A stretch of DNA of 64,000 nt from Cenococcum geophilum 1.58 (Eukaryota; Ascomycota; Dothideomycetes; Gloniales; Gloniaceae). Within the stretch, counting starts at the first letter, position 1. The number at the start of each line of letters is the position of its first letter. Under the pieces are notes generated by a model. It had not been told where the DNA came from, searched no databases, and worked only from the letters and a program-made list of their open reading frames with translations. Shown here in pieces: positions 1 to 12,569 of the stretch. The position numbers and the translations under genes are program-made. The stretch spans positions 814,432-878,431 of the forward strand of contig KV748189.1 in assembly GCA_001692895.1 (NCBI GenBank). The letters are read 5' to 3'.

Positions 1-616
1 ATAAAGTAGGAAGCTGTAATAAACCCCTATAGGTGTAGCCAGCGGAGCGCTAGTAGAGTATAGATGGAGCGCTGCTACTATATAGAAGGCCACCAGTACC
101 GCTAGCAGGAAATTACCCTTATCGCGAAATAGGCAGACCTAGAATAGCGCCGACGGTAGTAGGTAAAGGCTAAAAACCGTACAGAAACTATATAGAAGAC
201 CCTATAGGGGAAACCTATAATCCTATTATATAAAGATCTAATAAAAGCAAAGGCTATAGTACTATTTCTCCTTCGTATAGAGGTAATAGGGCTTAATGTA
301 TAGCTTACATCTATTAGAGTACTAGAAATTCTCCTATAGTGCGAATATAGTTAGATAAGGTAGATAGTACACTATATACTATTCCAATGTCTATAATACT
401 AAAGGGCGGACCTTATAGCATAATGTGCCTCTAAACGCCTCTAAGACGTCTTAAATAATAAAAGAAGTACTTAAGCGGCTGTAAAGTGGCTAATATAGTT
501 AAGTACTTTAGCCTAGTTCCGGGCTATAAAGGCAATAGATATAGAGGATATAAGGGAATACTAGCCCTTTTAAAGCTTAGAGGACTGGTAAAAGAATATA
601 GGCAAAAGGATATAGG
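1..616. other. Unassigned RIP-mutated sequence, target of Gyp1
   Basis: No open frame survives on either strand; stops are dense and CpA/TpG are rare, so this is old repetitive DNA. It continues after the Gyp1 insertion at 8582, because the five bases ATAGG are duplicated at 612-616 and 8582-8586. I do not recognise any domain. A minus-strand reading gives a few protein-like stretches, but not enough to name a family. Confidence 0.5.
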
Positions 617-1025
617 TGTTACGGACGCTTTAAGTACAATGTTATGACTACTTGGAGAAGAGACGGAAGAAGCTAGTTAGTTAATATAAGTACAGTCTAG
701 GATGGAGCCGATAGAACCATGTAATAAGGAATGGTAACCAAGGTTATATGGGGTGATCTATATAATCCGTGACAGAGTAGATAGAGCATACATATATTAC
801 GTATAAGAAGGATTTTATAGGAGTACGGTTGTATATTTAAGGACCCTTAGTCCCTACCTAGATAGTTCCTTCCTTATAGTAATTCTCAGAATACAATTAG
901 AGTTAATCTGTTAGGCAACCACTCCACCAGTTATTATTACTTGTCGACTATTATTACTTGCATTTCCTATACACCTAGCCTAATAATAGGACCTACCGTA
1001 GTTCTTACTACAAGGTTCCGTTACA
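617..1025 (+). repeat. Gyp1 5' LTR (409 bp)
   Basis: Starts TGTTACGGACGC and ends GGTTCCGTTACA, with near-perfect short inverted ends. It pairs with 8155-8581. Differences are almost all C/T and G/A transitions, as RIP produces. It is 18 bp shorter than the 3' copy, which carries a local duplication. The tract following it at 1026-1060 contains a conserved GTTACGGTA also seen after B's LTR, but I cannot assign a tRNA primer site. Confidence 0.94.
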
Positions 1026-1070
1026 CAATTACTACCTAGTTACGGTATTAATAATAGTAAGTCAGATAAC

Positions 1071-4000
1071 ATGCCACTAAAAGCAGCTACTACAACGCCA
1101 TTAACGGCAGTAACTACTTCGGGGTTAGGTAACGACACTAGTATAGCAGATATTAACTTATAGCAACCTATAACGGTCGGATAACTATAAGAGATAGTTA
1201 ACTAGCTAATAGAAAATAATATAACGTTGGAAAATAGGATTAACGGGATAGGCGCAGTAAAGGTTAAGTTACTATCGATTAAAAGATACTTGGGAGAGAG
1301 ATTAAAGCTTAAAGGATTCCTTACGCAAATGCACTTTAAGGTAGCGCAAGAGGGAGCTAAGCTAGCAATACCTATGGATTAAATAGCATACGCAGGATTA
1401 TTCTTAACAGGAAGAGCACTTAAATAGTTCGAGCTTTACCTTACGGAAATCCAGGCAAATAGAATAACGACTATAAACTAAGAGGTACGGTTTATATTCT
1501 TAAGCTAGAATGGATTTATAGAGCGACTTATACAAATATTTAGAGACCTAGAGGCAGTAACTACGGCGGAAAAAAAACTCTAAAACATTATACAACGAAC
1601 CTTAGCAATTAAGTATATAATATAGTTCTAGACGTTAGCAATATAAGTAGAGTAGAATAATAGGGCGCTTATAGCACAGTATAAATAGGGACTTAAGGCT
1701 AAAGTCCAGGACATAATTATCCTAATGGAAGATATGGATACCCTAAGGGAACTAATAGATTAAGTAATTAAGATTAATAATTGGATCTACTAAAGGGAAT
1801 AGGCTAAGAGAGGCTAGGATAGAGTTCTACAGTTATATAAGGTGTAGAGTACGCAATAACTAAAGCTAAGTTAAAAACTATAGTATGGCGTAGAGCTAAT
1901 GGACCTAAGTAGTACTAGAGAAGCCTATAAGAAATAGAGCGAGAAACCGTAAAAACCTAGGGAATAAGGATTAAGTAATTAAAGGTCTAAGGAGCAGAGG
2001 CCAAACCAAGGATCTTAGTAGTAGAAGACGTTTAGGCAGACTCTATAGTAAAAGTAATGGTTTAGAGAAGGAGCTTGTATAAATTGCGGAAAATAAGGTC
2101 ACTTCGCGAGGGATTGCAAAGATGGTTAGAAGTACTATATAATAAAGGGAACTAGACTAAGGGTAGACGATATATATATATAGAGGGATGATAATATACT
2201 ACGAGGAACAAAAGAGTGTTTAATTAAAAGTTTTGCGTTTTATTACAATAACGTATACTAAATTTATAAAGACGCTAAGTATAGCGTAAGCTATTAGCTA
2301 TAGGAGCTAGCACCTATAGGATATAGAGGAACCAATAAACTAGTTTATAGATTGGACATTAAGGATAATAAATTTAACGTAGGCGAAACATTTCATAACA
2401 ATAAGGCAACAAAAGCCGCTTACTAGGAGTAAGTGAACCTTAGAGATATTATACTAGAGGTAGAGGATAATTCTACTACGGAATAGGGAATATTAGTAGG
2501 GATTAAGACCCCACTAGACACGATATCTATCGCTTTATAAGACGTAAGAGAAGTAGAATAGCGAACTACTTCGGCACTTAATAAAGGTAAAAGGCTAAAG
2601 GCTTAAGATTCTTAAGATAAGATAAGAGACGATTAAGATTCTTAAGATAAGATAAGGTAAGCTTAAGGACCTACAACGGACGAAAACCGATGGAGTAGAG
2701 TAGTAGCTTAGTTTAAAGATATACAAATAAGCTTAGGATAGAGATTCTTATAGGCATAAGATTCTTAAAACAAAATGAGTGAGATTTAAGACTCTTAAGA
2801 TGAGATAAGAACATTAAGCAAGCCTAGTTAAACTAAAGCTGGAGCTAAGCTTAAGTTAGAAGCAAGCTTAGGATTAAAAAATCTAAGGGATTAAGAATTC
2901 GGAGTATAAATTAGGACACCTATAGGTAAGAGGCGAGGAGCTTTTTTATAAATTAGAGAATCTGTAATATAAACAGCAACTAGACTAGGAGACAGATATA
3001 TAGACCTAGAGGACTTACTAGTAGAACACTATGTTTAGACTAAAGATTAAAAAGTTAATACTAAGATTAAGAAGTAAGATGACTTTAAGGATTAGAGTGT
3101 AAGGCGTAAACTAAAAGAAACTATAGAAGAGTTTAGGTAAAGAATTATCGTATAGCAAGAATAGAAACTAGATAAGAGATCTAGTACATTAGGACGTATA
3201 AAGGACAGAGCGCTAGTATAAAGAATTACTAATAGGCCGAGAATAGGTACACTAAGAGCTAAGTAGCTTACCGAACTGGAAAATAAAGAGGATTTAGGAA
3301 TTCCTACTAGGTTTAAAAAATAATATATAAAGGGCTATTATAACGCAGTAATAAGAAGATACTTCCTTATAGACAAGCCGTATACACTCTAATAGCTATA
3401 CTAAAAGTGGTATAGGCAGAGGCATAATAACGAGTAGGAAGATTTCTATATATAGTTAGATAAGAAAGTTATCTAGGATTACCCAATTATAGAAAAGGCT
3501 ATAACTTATATTAAAGGAGCCTTAATTATAATGTTAAAGGATCTAAAGGAATGATTAGAGGACTAGAGAAGCGAGAGACATATCTTAGTACCTGTAAATA
3601 AAGTTATAACGTTTAGATTAGTATGGCAAAGGTTTAAACTTAAGGATAAAGACGAGCTAAGAGTTAACCTAAAATACCTAGCATACTACACGCTATTATG
3701 GATTGCATGCGTAGATAATATATGCGAAATACATAAGAATCCGAAGGAAAAGAATCGGAAATACCCTATAAGGATATACTGGATAACGGATAAGTAATAG
3801 TATAGGAATGCTAAATATATATATAGATGGCATCTAGCAGAAGTCCAAGAGGAAGGAGATTTAATACTTTAACTAGGAAGATTCCTTACGGAAGAATACT
3901 TAGACGGATAATAGTAGTGGGAATACCTAGAGAATACGTATCTATAGTATATTAAAGATAAAAAGCAAACTAGATATTAGCTAAAGAATAAGCTAAGCGT

Positions 4001-4105
4001 ACAAGGATTAAGCAGCTAATAGTTAGGAAAAGTAGAGGCCTATAGGACCAGAGGGAGCTAGTAGTAGAGCCTTAGACCCTTAAAGGAATTTAAGGATAAT
4101 ACCTA
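1071..4105 (+). pseudogene. Gyp1 gag plus long unidentified extension (RIP-broken)
   Basis: Gag forms the RNA-binding capsid. The ATG at 1071 opens a frame (MPLKAATTTPLTAV...) that can be followed through many TAA/TAG codons. A conserved central stretch reads VKLPSIKRYLGE, then LKGFLTQMHFKVA. A zinc knuckle of the C-x2-C-x4-H-x4-C type lies at 2076-2117 (CINCGK, stop, GHFARDC). Unusually, the same frame continues for about 650 codons beyond the knuckle, with protein-like stretches such as KLKDKDELRVNLKYLAYYTLLW near 3640-3690, before the protease. I do not recognise that extension; it is also present in B and C. Stops are where CAA, CAG or TGG would be expected. Confidence 0.85.
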
Positions 4106-7100
4106 AATTTACAAGTTAAATGGTAAGATTAGTAGTTTAAAGCGTTAATAGATAATGGAGCAATAAGGAACCATATCTCACTAGTAGTAGTTAAAAGGAT
4201 AGGATTACCTTATAGACAAAAGGAGGAACCTTACCTATTAGTGACAATTTTAGGAGATCTAATAGCCTATAGAGGAGGGATTATTAATCTTAAAATAGGA
4301 CCTATTTAGCTAACTATCAAAGGGAGATAAATTAAGATGTCTTTTAATATCCTACTATTAGGACGGGATAAGGTAGTATTAGGGATGCCTTAGTTATAGG
4401 AATATAATCTAAGGATTAATTGGATTATAGGTTAGGTCGATATTAGAGATACTTAACGCCGCAAGATGTAATAATAAGCTAAGTTAGTATAGTACTAAGT
4501 TAGAGTAATATACGAAGAGACTAAGCGAGGCTTAAGTTATATACTAAAGAGATACCATAAGTATAGTAAGAAACTATAATTACCGGAAAGTGAAAAGCTG
4601 TTAGATTATATAGTATAGGACTATAAGATAGAGTTAGAACTAGGAATAAGTCTAAAGTTCTTTTTAATCTATAAGCTTACTAAAGAAGAAGGTAGAGCAC
4701 TAAAAGAGTTTGTCTAGGAAAATCTATAAAAGGGATATATTAGACTATTATAGTTATTAGCGGGTTATCTAGTACTGTTNNTACTAAAGAANAATAGNAA
4801 ACTAAGGCTGTATATNNACTATAGANAGTTAAANAGNATTACTAGAAAGGATAGGTATCCTTTACCCTTAATTAGCNAAATCTAAGATAGGATAGGCAAT
4901 GCGCAAATCTTTATAAAGATAGATCTAAGATGGGCATACCATTAGATTAGAATTAAGGAAGGCAATGAATAGAAGGCAGCCTTTAGGTTAAAGGAAGAAC
5001 TATATAAACCATTAGTTATACAATTCGGGCTTATAAACGTACTAGTAATATTCTAGAAGCGTATTAACAATGTGTTAAGAGAATACTTAGATGAATTTGT
5101 TATGGTATATCTTAATAATATTATTATCTACTTAATAAGTAAGGAAGAATATAGAGAATACGTTAAATGGGTTTTAAAGAGACTATAAAAAGAATAGATG
5201 CTAGTAGTAATTAAGAAATACAAGTTCTTTATTAGGAAGACCAATTTTATTAAATTTATTATTAAACTAAGCCAACTTAGTATAGATCTAAAGAAGATTA
5301 AGGCTATAGTAAATTGGTAAGAACTAGAGAATGTTATATAGTTAAGATTGTTCCTAGGGTTTTGCAATTACTATAGAAGGTTTATAGCGCAGTGGTTAAA
5401 GAATATTAAGCCATTTACGCGATTAACGAAGAAAGAAGAACTATAGGTATGGGGAGAGGAACAGCGAGAACTCTTTAAAAAAATTAAAGAATTATTTACC
5501 TAGGAGCTAGTTCTTAAGATCTATTAACTAGGACTAGAAACGGTTATAGAAACAGATATATTAGACTATATACTAGGGGCATACTTTATATAGAAATATT
5601 AAGATAGATGGTACCTAGTGGCATACTATAGTTAAAAGATAACACTACTAGAGTTAAACTATGACATTTATAATAAGGAGTTATTAGGTATAGTTATAGC
5701 ATTAAAGGAATAGAGAGTATTCTTATAAGGTATAGAGAAACTATTTATAGTTAAGACAGATTATAAGAACCTAATAGGATTCCTAATAATAAAGGAACTT
5801 AACTAAAGATAGGTTAGATAGGCAGAGATGCTTACAGAATACTATTTTAAGATTTAGTATACTAAAGGTACAGATAACACGCGGGCAGATGCTCTGAGCT
5901 GTAAAGCTAAACTATAAAGCAATAAAAAGCCATTAGGGGCTTTACTGCGAAAAGACACAGATAGACTAATTGGGTACAATTATCCAAAAATCGTAGTAAC
6001 TTAAGAAAGTAGTAAACCAAAGAAAGTCTACAAGATATTAGAGAGCCTTTAGGTATAAAGAATTCTAGAATCACAGCTAGAAGATCTATAGATGGATATA
6101 TATAAGAATTAAGAGGCGAAGTATATCCTAAGAAGTATAGCAGAGCAATTTGTAGAAGAATTCTATAAGGGATTAACTTAAGTATATAACGGAGCTATAG
6201 GCTTAGTGTTAAGACTCTAAGAGAAGTACATTATTGACGGAATCTAGAGGATAGCCAGAAAGGTCACTAAGGAGTGTCTAGATTACTAAAGAAATAAACT
6301 AATGAGGCATAAGCTATATAGAGGGCTATAACCTATTAAAATACTAGAGAGACTATAAAAGGTTATATTATGGGACTTTATTATTAAGTTACTAAAGTTA
6401 AAAGATCCTATTACTAGATAAGATCACGATGTAATCTTAGTAATAGTAGACAAGCTTATAAAGTAGGGATACTTTATAGCATATATAGAAGAAATCTTAG
6501 CGGAAGATATTACTAGAATCTATATTAAAGAAGTGTTTATAAGACATGGAGCACTAAGCAAAATTATATCGGACAGAGATTTAAGATTTGTAGTAGTATT
6601 TTGGGAAGTATTCTTAGTAAAGTAAGGAGTTTAAGCAGCAACTTCTACCGCATATTATTTATAGACAGATAGTTAAACGGAAAGATTAAATTAGATATTA
6701 GAGCAGTATCTAAGGTATTATATTAATTATGCACAGAATAATTGGGTATCGCTATTACCAGTTATACAGTTTGCATATAATGCAACACCTTAAGAAGAAA
6801 TAGGCACATTACTATTTAAGGCAAATTACGGATATAAGCTAAGAACATTATTATTACTACGGTAAGTAAAGAAAATAAGTAGTATAGCCAAAAAAAGAAT
6901 AAAGATATTAATAAATCTTTATATAGACCTTATAGAATTAGTAAAGAAAGTATAAAAAAGAATAAAAAGGTACTATAATGCTAAGAGATTTAAGGGACTA
7001 GATCTTAAGGAGGGAGATAAAGTATAGTTACTACACAAAAATTTCAAAAGTCGACGACTAAGTAAGAAGTTAGACTACGTTAAACTAGGACCTTTTAAAA

Positions 7101-7440
7101 TTAAGTAAAGGATTTTACTAGTCACGTTTAAGTTAAACCTACTAGCTAGAATAAAAATCTACCCTATATAGTACATTATAATGCTAGAGCTAGCATACGG
7201 GAATATTAAGCCACTGGTTTACGAAGTAGATATATATAGAGGATAGAAAAAAGACAAATAGTAAGTTTTAAAGATTGTTAATTATAAGGACATTAATAAT
7301 GAAATATAGTACAAGGTTAAGTAGATAGGCTATACTAAGACTACCTAGGAGCTACTAGAGAATTTAAAAAACGCTATAAGAAAGGTATAGAAGTATTAAA
7401 AGAGATTAGGTTAGGTAGTATTAATAAAAAAAGATTACTA
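4106..7440 (+). pseudogene. Gyp1 pol: protease, RT, RNase H, integrase, chromodomain (RIP-broken)
   Basis: Encodes the enzymes for reverse transcription and insertion. The aspartic protease site reads ALIDNGA at 4142-4162; the family norm is DSG or DTG, and an AGC-to-AAT change fits RIP. The reverse transcriptase active site, normally YLDD, reads YLNN at 5108-5119, so both catalytic aspartates are lost by G-to-A changes. RNase H ends with NTRADALS near 5879-5905. The integrase core is recognisable around 6400-6790, including ISDRDLRF and the later NNWVSLLPVIQFAYNATP. A chromodomain follows at about 7308-7372 (YKVK, stop, IGY ... ELLENLKNA). Many in-frame stops disable it. The frame differs from that of gag. 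Confidence 0.93.
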
Positions 7441-7479
7441 AAGAATAAGTTACCTAAGGGGGACCTAAGAAGAGTAGTT

Positions 7480-8130
7480 GCCGAACTACTTAGATCTGTT
7501 TCCTTCTCTATTAGAAGAGAATCCATTTTTTTATCGCTAAGTTCCTATAAACCTTATTCTATAAGTTTCTACTCCTTAAAACGCACCTTCTTACGAACCT
7601 TCTTAAGACGGATTAGTTAAGCGGACACCGCTAGATAAGACTTAAGGGCCCGTTGCTAAGCATCGGCAGCCTCCTATTTAGTATCCCGAGAATAACGTAA
7701 TTTAGTAAGAGTAATAGACAGTTTATCATCTAGCCGCGTAGTAGTAGATTAAATATAAGACCCTAAGATAAATTAATTAGGAAACTAGATAACTATTAAG
7801 AGTAATAGGTCGCGTATATTTAGCATCTAAGGAAGAGCGAACGTCGCAGAACGAATAAATATTTACTTTAGTGCACTCTAAGCAAGAGAACGGTTATCGC
7901 GAAGATGGGTTCGCTAACGCAACATAGACTAACCCCTCTTTTAAGCAGCGAGAATATGGAGACGGTATAATCTCACTAAGAGATAATATTGCAGTAATAG
8001 TGTGAGTATAACGAACAGTTAAGGAAGAAGAAATTGCTTTAGGTATAATAAGCAATGATATTAACTAAATTAATTAAACGGATATTATACCTCTAGTAAA
8101 CGACTTAGAGATGTTTTAAATCTTTAAGGA
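7480..8130 (-). other. Possible antisense reading frame between Gyp1 pol and 3' LTR
   Basis: Read on the minus strand, this stretch stays protein-like for roughly 150 codons with only glutamine/tryptophan-type stops. It includes EIIPSPYSRCLKEGLVYVAL, then a cysteine cluster SCLECTKVNIYSFCDV (C-x2-C-x8-C). The equivalent region of B (minus strand) and of C (plus strand, since C is inverted) can be read the same way; C has IPSYSYYAEKKLVYI and TKYTQANIRLFCNV. Function unknown. The alternative is chance openness of the complement of a pol extension or 3' untranslated region. There are too many RIP changes to locate a start codon. Confidence 0.4.
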
Positions 8131-8131
8131 T

Positions 8132-8154
8132 AAAGATAAAGAGGAGGGAGATAG
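8132..8154 (+). promoter_or_regulatory. Gyp1 polypurine tract
   Basis: AAAGATAAAGAGGAGGGAG followed by ATAG lies immediately before the 3' LTR. This is the expected position and composition for the plus-strand primer of reverse transcription, and it is conserved in B (27935-27958) and C (complement at 28587-28603). Confidence 0.85.
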
Positions 8155-8581
8155 TGTTACGGACGCTTTAAGTACAATATTATAACTACTTAGAGAAGAG
8201 ACGGAAGAAGCTAGTTGGTTAATATAAGTATGGTCTAGGATGGAGCCGATAGAACTATATAACAAGGAATAGTAACCGAGGTCACGTAGGGTGATCTGTA
8301 TAATCTATAGGATCTATATAATCCGTAATAAAGTAGATAGAGCACATATATATTACGTATAAGAAGGATTTTATAGGAGTATGGTTGTGTATTTAAGGAC
8401 CCTTAGTCCCTACCTAAATAGTTCCTTCCTTATAGTAATTCTTAGAATATAATTGGAGTTAATCTATTAGGCAACTACTCCGCCAGTTGTTATTACTTGT
8501 CGACTATTATTACTTATATTTCCTACACACTTAGCCCAATAACAGGACCCACCGTAGTTCTTACTATAAGGTTCCGTTACA
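8155..8581 (+). repeat. Gyp1 3' LTR (427 bp)
   Basis: Same ends as the 5' LTR and followed directly by the duplicated target ATAGG (8582-8586). It has an extra 18 bp around 8300-8318, a tandem copy of a GTATAATC-type segment, relative to the 5' LTR. The remaining differences are transitions. Confidence 0.94.
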
Positions 8582-8814
8582 ATAGGTAAAAGGATAAGGG
8601 AAGAAGGGGCAGTATAAAATTGTCCGCGAAGCGCGGTTAGTTAGCTTAATATGCAGACTCTAAGCCAGGCAGAAGGCGAGTCGCCAGCGCCCTAATATCG
8701 GAACGCCGTGGTCTCTCTAGCGCGGCCCGCGATCGGGTTTTCTCTAAGATAGAGTTTTTCCTATAGAAGGTATTAGCCTACGTGAACCCACTAGGGGGAC
8801 CGGGACGGGCGGTA
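8582..8814. other. Continuation of the Gyp1 target DNA
   Basis: Begins with the second copy of ATAGG. The part from about 8615 to 8810 has ordinary CpG-containing sequence (CGCGAAGCGCGG, CGGGACGGGCGG), so it is less RIP-mutated than its surroundings. No gene is recognised. Confidence 0.4.
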
Positions 8815-8849
8815 AATTGAATTTATTATTAATTATTATTATTTATTGC

Positions 8850-11800
8850 TTATCGTCTAGTTTAGATCCCTATTAGGCCTATATAGACTACTCCTTATAT
8901 ATATATAGGGAGAAAACTCTATTTAAGAAAACCCTATAATCTATCTCCCTGCCTTTTAGAACTCGCCTATAAGGCGCCTATAAGTTACCTATAGTACTTT
9001 ACTACCTTACTTTTTAACCTCTTTAGGAACTACTGCTACCGTAATAAGCCTACGGACGCGCTAGTATTGTAAACTTTACTCTACTACTGTAAAGTCATTA
9101 GGGGGCGCCTATTACTTACCCCTCCCACCCTTTATTACTATTTCCTTTATAACCTAAAACTAGTTTAGTACATTTTAGCTAATAAGCCACTAGGTAACCG
9201 CCTTAAGGCCTTTTTATATTAAGAGTAGTATATTATAGTTCTCTATACTAGCTACTAAGAGCATTACTTTTTAGTTAGTGCGTAAGGGGCATAATAGTAT
9301 TATATATTTTAGTATCTATCTTAGCTAGCCATATTTATATCTCGGGCTATCTACTAAGACACTTACCCAGTAGAGCCAGTCTTTTAGTCCTATTATTTCT
9401 ATTCTTAAGAGTATTGCTATTATATTTTCTACCTTTATTAGGCCTTCTTAGAGCCCTAAAGTGTTTACCCCCTATAGCGTTAACTATGCTATAGCTTAGG
9501 TTCCTCTTACCTTAGTTAGCCTCTATACCTTTAACTCTTATACGCCTCTTTAGCGTTAGTTTAGCCAGTATTATATTACGGTAGATAGTTTCCTAGCGTT
9601 CTTTTATACTCTACTTTAGTTCCTTTTTCTCTCTTACTATTATCTTTACTAGCCTCTTATATATCTTCCTTCCTCTTCTATATAGGCCTAGGCCCTAAAG
9701 CAGCACTATTTTTCTTCTACTTTCTTTACCTATTTCTCTAATATGTCTTCCCTACTTTAGGGTTATTAGTTTATTCTTCTATAGGGCGCCTTAGGGTCCC
9801 TCCATAGTTTATTTAGGCGTGTCTTAATATACTTTATAATATTAGAGTTACGTTTATTTTACGCCCTTTATATTATAGCGGCTTTAATATATAGTTATAG
9901 GGGGGGATATTAGCTTCCTTTTTAAGCAGTACTATAGCCATTCGCTTATATCCGCCTATTATACTCTAAAGGCAGGCTATTTAGACCTTTTAAAGTAGTT
10001 TAAGGAGCAATTTAGGGGGGCCTTTCTTAGATTCTCCAATGGCCCAAATACTAGACCTATACGTTATGGTTAGCCGGACAACTGCTATATATAGTAGGCG
10101 TGACCTCTAGAAGTATAGACCCTATATAGAATTAACGATCCTAGATAATACGATATACTATACTTAGCCCTTATGGGCCGCTTATACCACATATACGCTC
10201 TACCAGAGCTTACTATCTACCTATACTTCTAATACCCTTAGGCCCTAAACTAGTTAACCCCTAAAGCCTTAAATGTAAATTATATGCTAGAGATCTGCAG
10301 ATTAGTTGCGTTTTCTTATAAAGTGGATTAGCTGGTATTTCTCTAGTAAGAATTGGACTCTATATCGTCTTACCTATTCTATATAGGTATTATAAGCTTT
10401 CTCTAGTATTCTATAATTCTCTATAGCTATTAGCCCGTATATAATTAGGTTTATATTATTAACAAAGCCTATCCCCTAGGTTACCCCTTCCTTAAAGGAG
10501 TTAAGCAGGTTGCTTATAAAGAAAAGGAAAAGTATAGGCGAGAGGGGTAATCCTTATAGTATTTCTGTTATAACTATAATAGGGGGGCTCTAGTATCCGC
10601 TAAAGACTAGTAATATTTCTTTCTAACCTATAAACCCTTAAATAAATTATATAATCCATTCTAGGAAGCCTTTTGCCCTAAGGATATATAGGAGACGCTT
10701 ATAGGGTACGTTATTATAGGCGCCGCTAATATTTAGGCTAAGCATTAATACTATAAAGTCCCTTCGCATCGCCTATGCGGATTTAATAGTGGTAGTAAGT
10801 AGCGTAAGTGCTAATAGTGTTAAGCGGTTCTTTCTTACCCCTATTTAGCTTTATAGTAGTAAGTTATATTCCTTAGCCGTGTCTACTATATAGTCCGCTA
10901 TTACCTTTTCTAAGATCTTACTAAGGGTATTTTCTAAGGCAATAGGGCGGTAGCTTCCTAGGATTAAGTAATCTACTTTACCTTCTTTCTATAAAATAAC
11001 CGTCGTTATAGATCTTCCGAGTCGCGGGTAGTAGCCTATGGTAAAGCATGCCTTAGCTATATCTGTAAGCTAGGGTGCTATAAGTAGTCCATAGGTTTTT
11101 AAGGCCTTATTTAGAATCCTATTTAGTCCTAGTGCTATATTATTTAAAAGGCGGCTAATAGTTCTGGCCATTTCCTCTATTATTATGTCGCTGTTGACCC
11201 TTAGGCGAGTTACCAGTATTTTACCTATAATGTCGCTAAGGTCTACTAGAGCTGGTTAGGGGAAGAACCTTTCTATAAGGATCTTTACCTTCTTATTATT
11301 GTTATTAGTAGCCTATAATTCCCCTGCTCTTTATAGGGGTAGTAAATATAAATCTTCTACTAGGCGCCCTGCCTTTTTTTTTATATCTATTTTGCTATAG
11401 CCTAAAGGCCCTTATTATAGGGGAGGCTTGGGTTAAAAGTATACTTGTTTATAAACCGTCTCCAGTTATTCCTTACTTCTTTCTTTAGGGTATTCTTTAA
11501 CTAGTTTCTTGTGTCTTTATATTATCTCTCGTCTTTAGGGTTATAGCTACTTATATATTTCCTTTTTACTCGTTATTAGCTGGTAATAAGAACCGCGTAT
11601 TATACGGACTATGCGTATCGCGTATAGGGGCCTAGTTTTAAGACCGGGCAGTACTCTTCTAGCCTATTTTTAATCGCTACCTAGATCCCTTCTAGTCTTT
11701 AGTTAATTTCCTTAGGGGTAGCTAATAAGCCTTACTCGTTTGGAATTAGGTGGATTTCTTCTAGGTTTTAAAGTTATTATTTAACTATATTAAGGAAACT

Positions 11801-12560
11801 GTCTATCTTAAGCTTCCTTATTGCATATCTTTTACTACTTAGTTATACCTTAATATCTAAATCTAGCTATATCTGGATAGGGATATAGTCTAAGGCGAGT
11901 GCCTATTCTTCTTCGGGGTTATACCTTTTAAGTCTCTAGTATAGGCCTTTATCTATAAATATAAGATCAATTATACTTTTAGAGGTTCCTTATTGCCATA
12001 TAGTTGCTCCTAAGGGGGTAGCTAACTTAAGGCCCTAGGTGTCTATAGCTCTTAGTAGGCACTTTACCTATTAATTAGCAGCAATATAGATACCCCCCTA
12101 CCGCGGGTAGTGGAGGTTTATATCTTCTAGTAGGATAAACTCTATACCTTTGGTTTCTAGCAAGCTTATTACTAATATAATGTTCTCTATTTATAGGACC
12201 CCTTTAACCCTAGGGTTATATATATTAATAATTTATACCGGTCCCCTATATATCTAGATTATTATAACTATAATATCTAGGTTAACTGCCTACTATAACT
12301 ATAAGGATAGGCTAATAGCCTTACTAATTATAAAGCACACGCATATAGCTGCTTTTGGTTCGTATAGGAGCTAAAATCCTTAGGGGCAGTATGTCGATTA
12401 TATATAGGTATTGTAGTACGGCTCTTATATAGTAAGGATATAGTATTTCTTTAGGTCTAGACTGTCTAGTAAAGGCCTTATAAGACGGTGGTTTGTATTG
12501 CCGCAGTTATACTATATAATGGATAAGTAGCGGACCCCTAGTAAGGGTCCTTCGCCTCTT
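8850..12560 (-). pseudogene. LINE1 ORF2: endonuclease and reverse transcriptase (RIP-broken)
   Basis: In the element's direction, an apurinic-type endonuclease comes first: QYNCGNTNHRLIRPL near 12500, then FILLEDINLHYPR at about 12091-12150, matching the LINE motif GDFNLHHPRWGG. The reverse transcriptase follows: SYRPIALENTLSKILEKVI at about 10897-10963 is the classic LINE motif, and FVNNINLIIYG at 10438-10470 corresponds to the FxDD active site with both aspartates turned to asparagine. The more distal part down to 8850 reads as basic, RIP-damaged protein; I could not confirm an RNase H domain. Non-functional because of numerous stops. Confidence 0.85.
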
Positions 12561-12569
12561 TTTTATTCC

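Larger units (their letters stand above)
617..8581 (+). mobile_element. Gyp1: complete chromoviral Ty3/Gypsy retrotransposon, RIP-inactivated
   Basis: A 7,965-bp element bounded by two LTRs that begin TGTTACGG and end CCGTTACA, flanked by a perfect 5-bp target duplication ATAGG. Internal order is gag, a long extra region, protease, reverse transcriptase, RNase H, integrase and chromodomain, which is the Ty3/Gypsy chromovirus order. A purine-rich tract abuts the 3' LTR. Every coding section is interrupted by TAA/TAG codons in place of glutamine or tryptophan codons, so the copy cannot make its proteins. It is less decayed than its relatives B and C: its Gag zinc knuckle keeps all three cysteines. 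The chromodomain suggests the live family inserted into marked chromatin, which would fit its clustering here (inference). Confidence 0.95.

Noticed and set aside
1071-4165. Programmed frameshift between gag and pol in the Gyp1 family
   Set aside because: Gag and pol lie in different frames in both Gyp1 and B, but the offset differs between them and B also shifts within gag, so small deletions or insertions are the better explanation.
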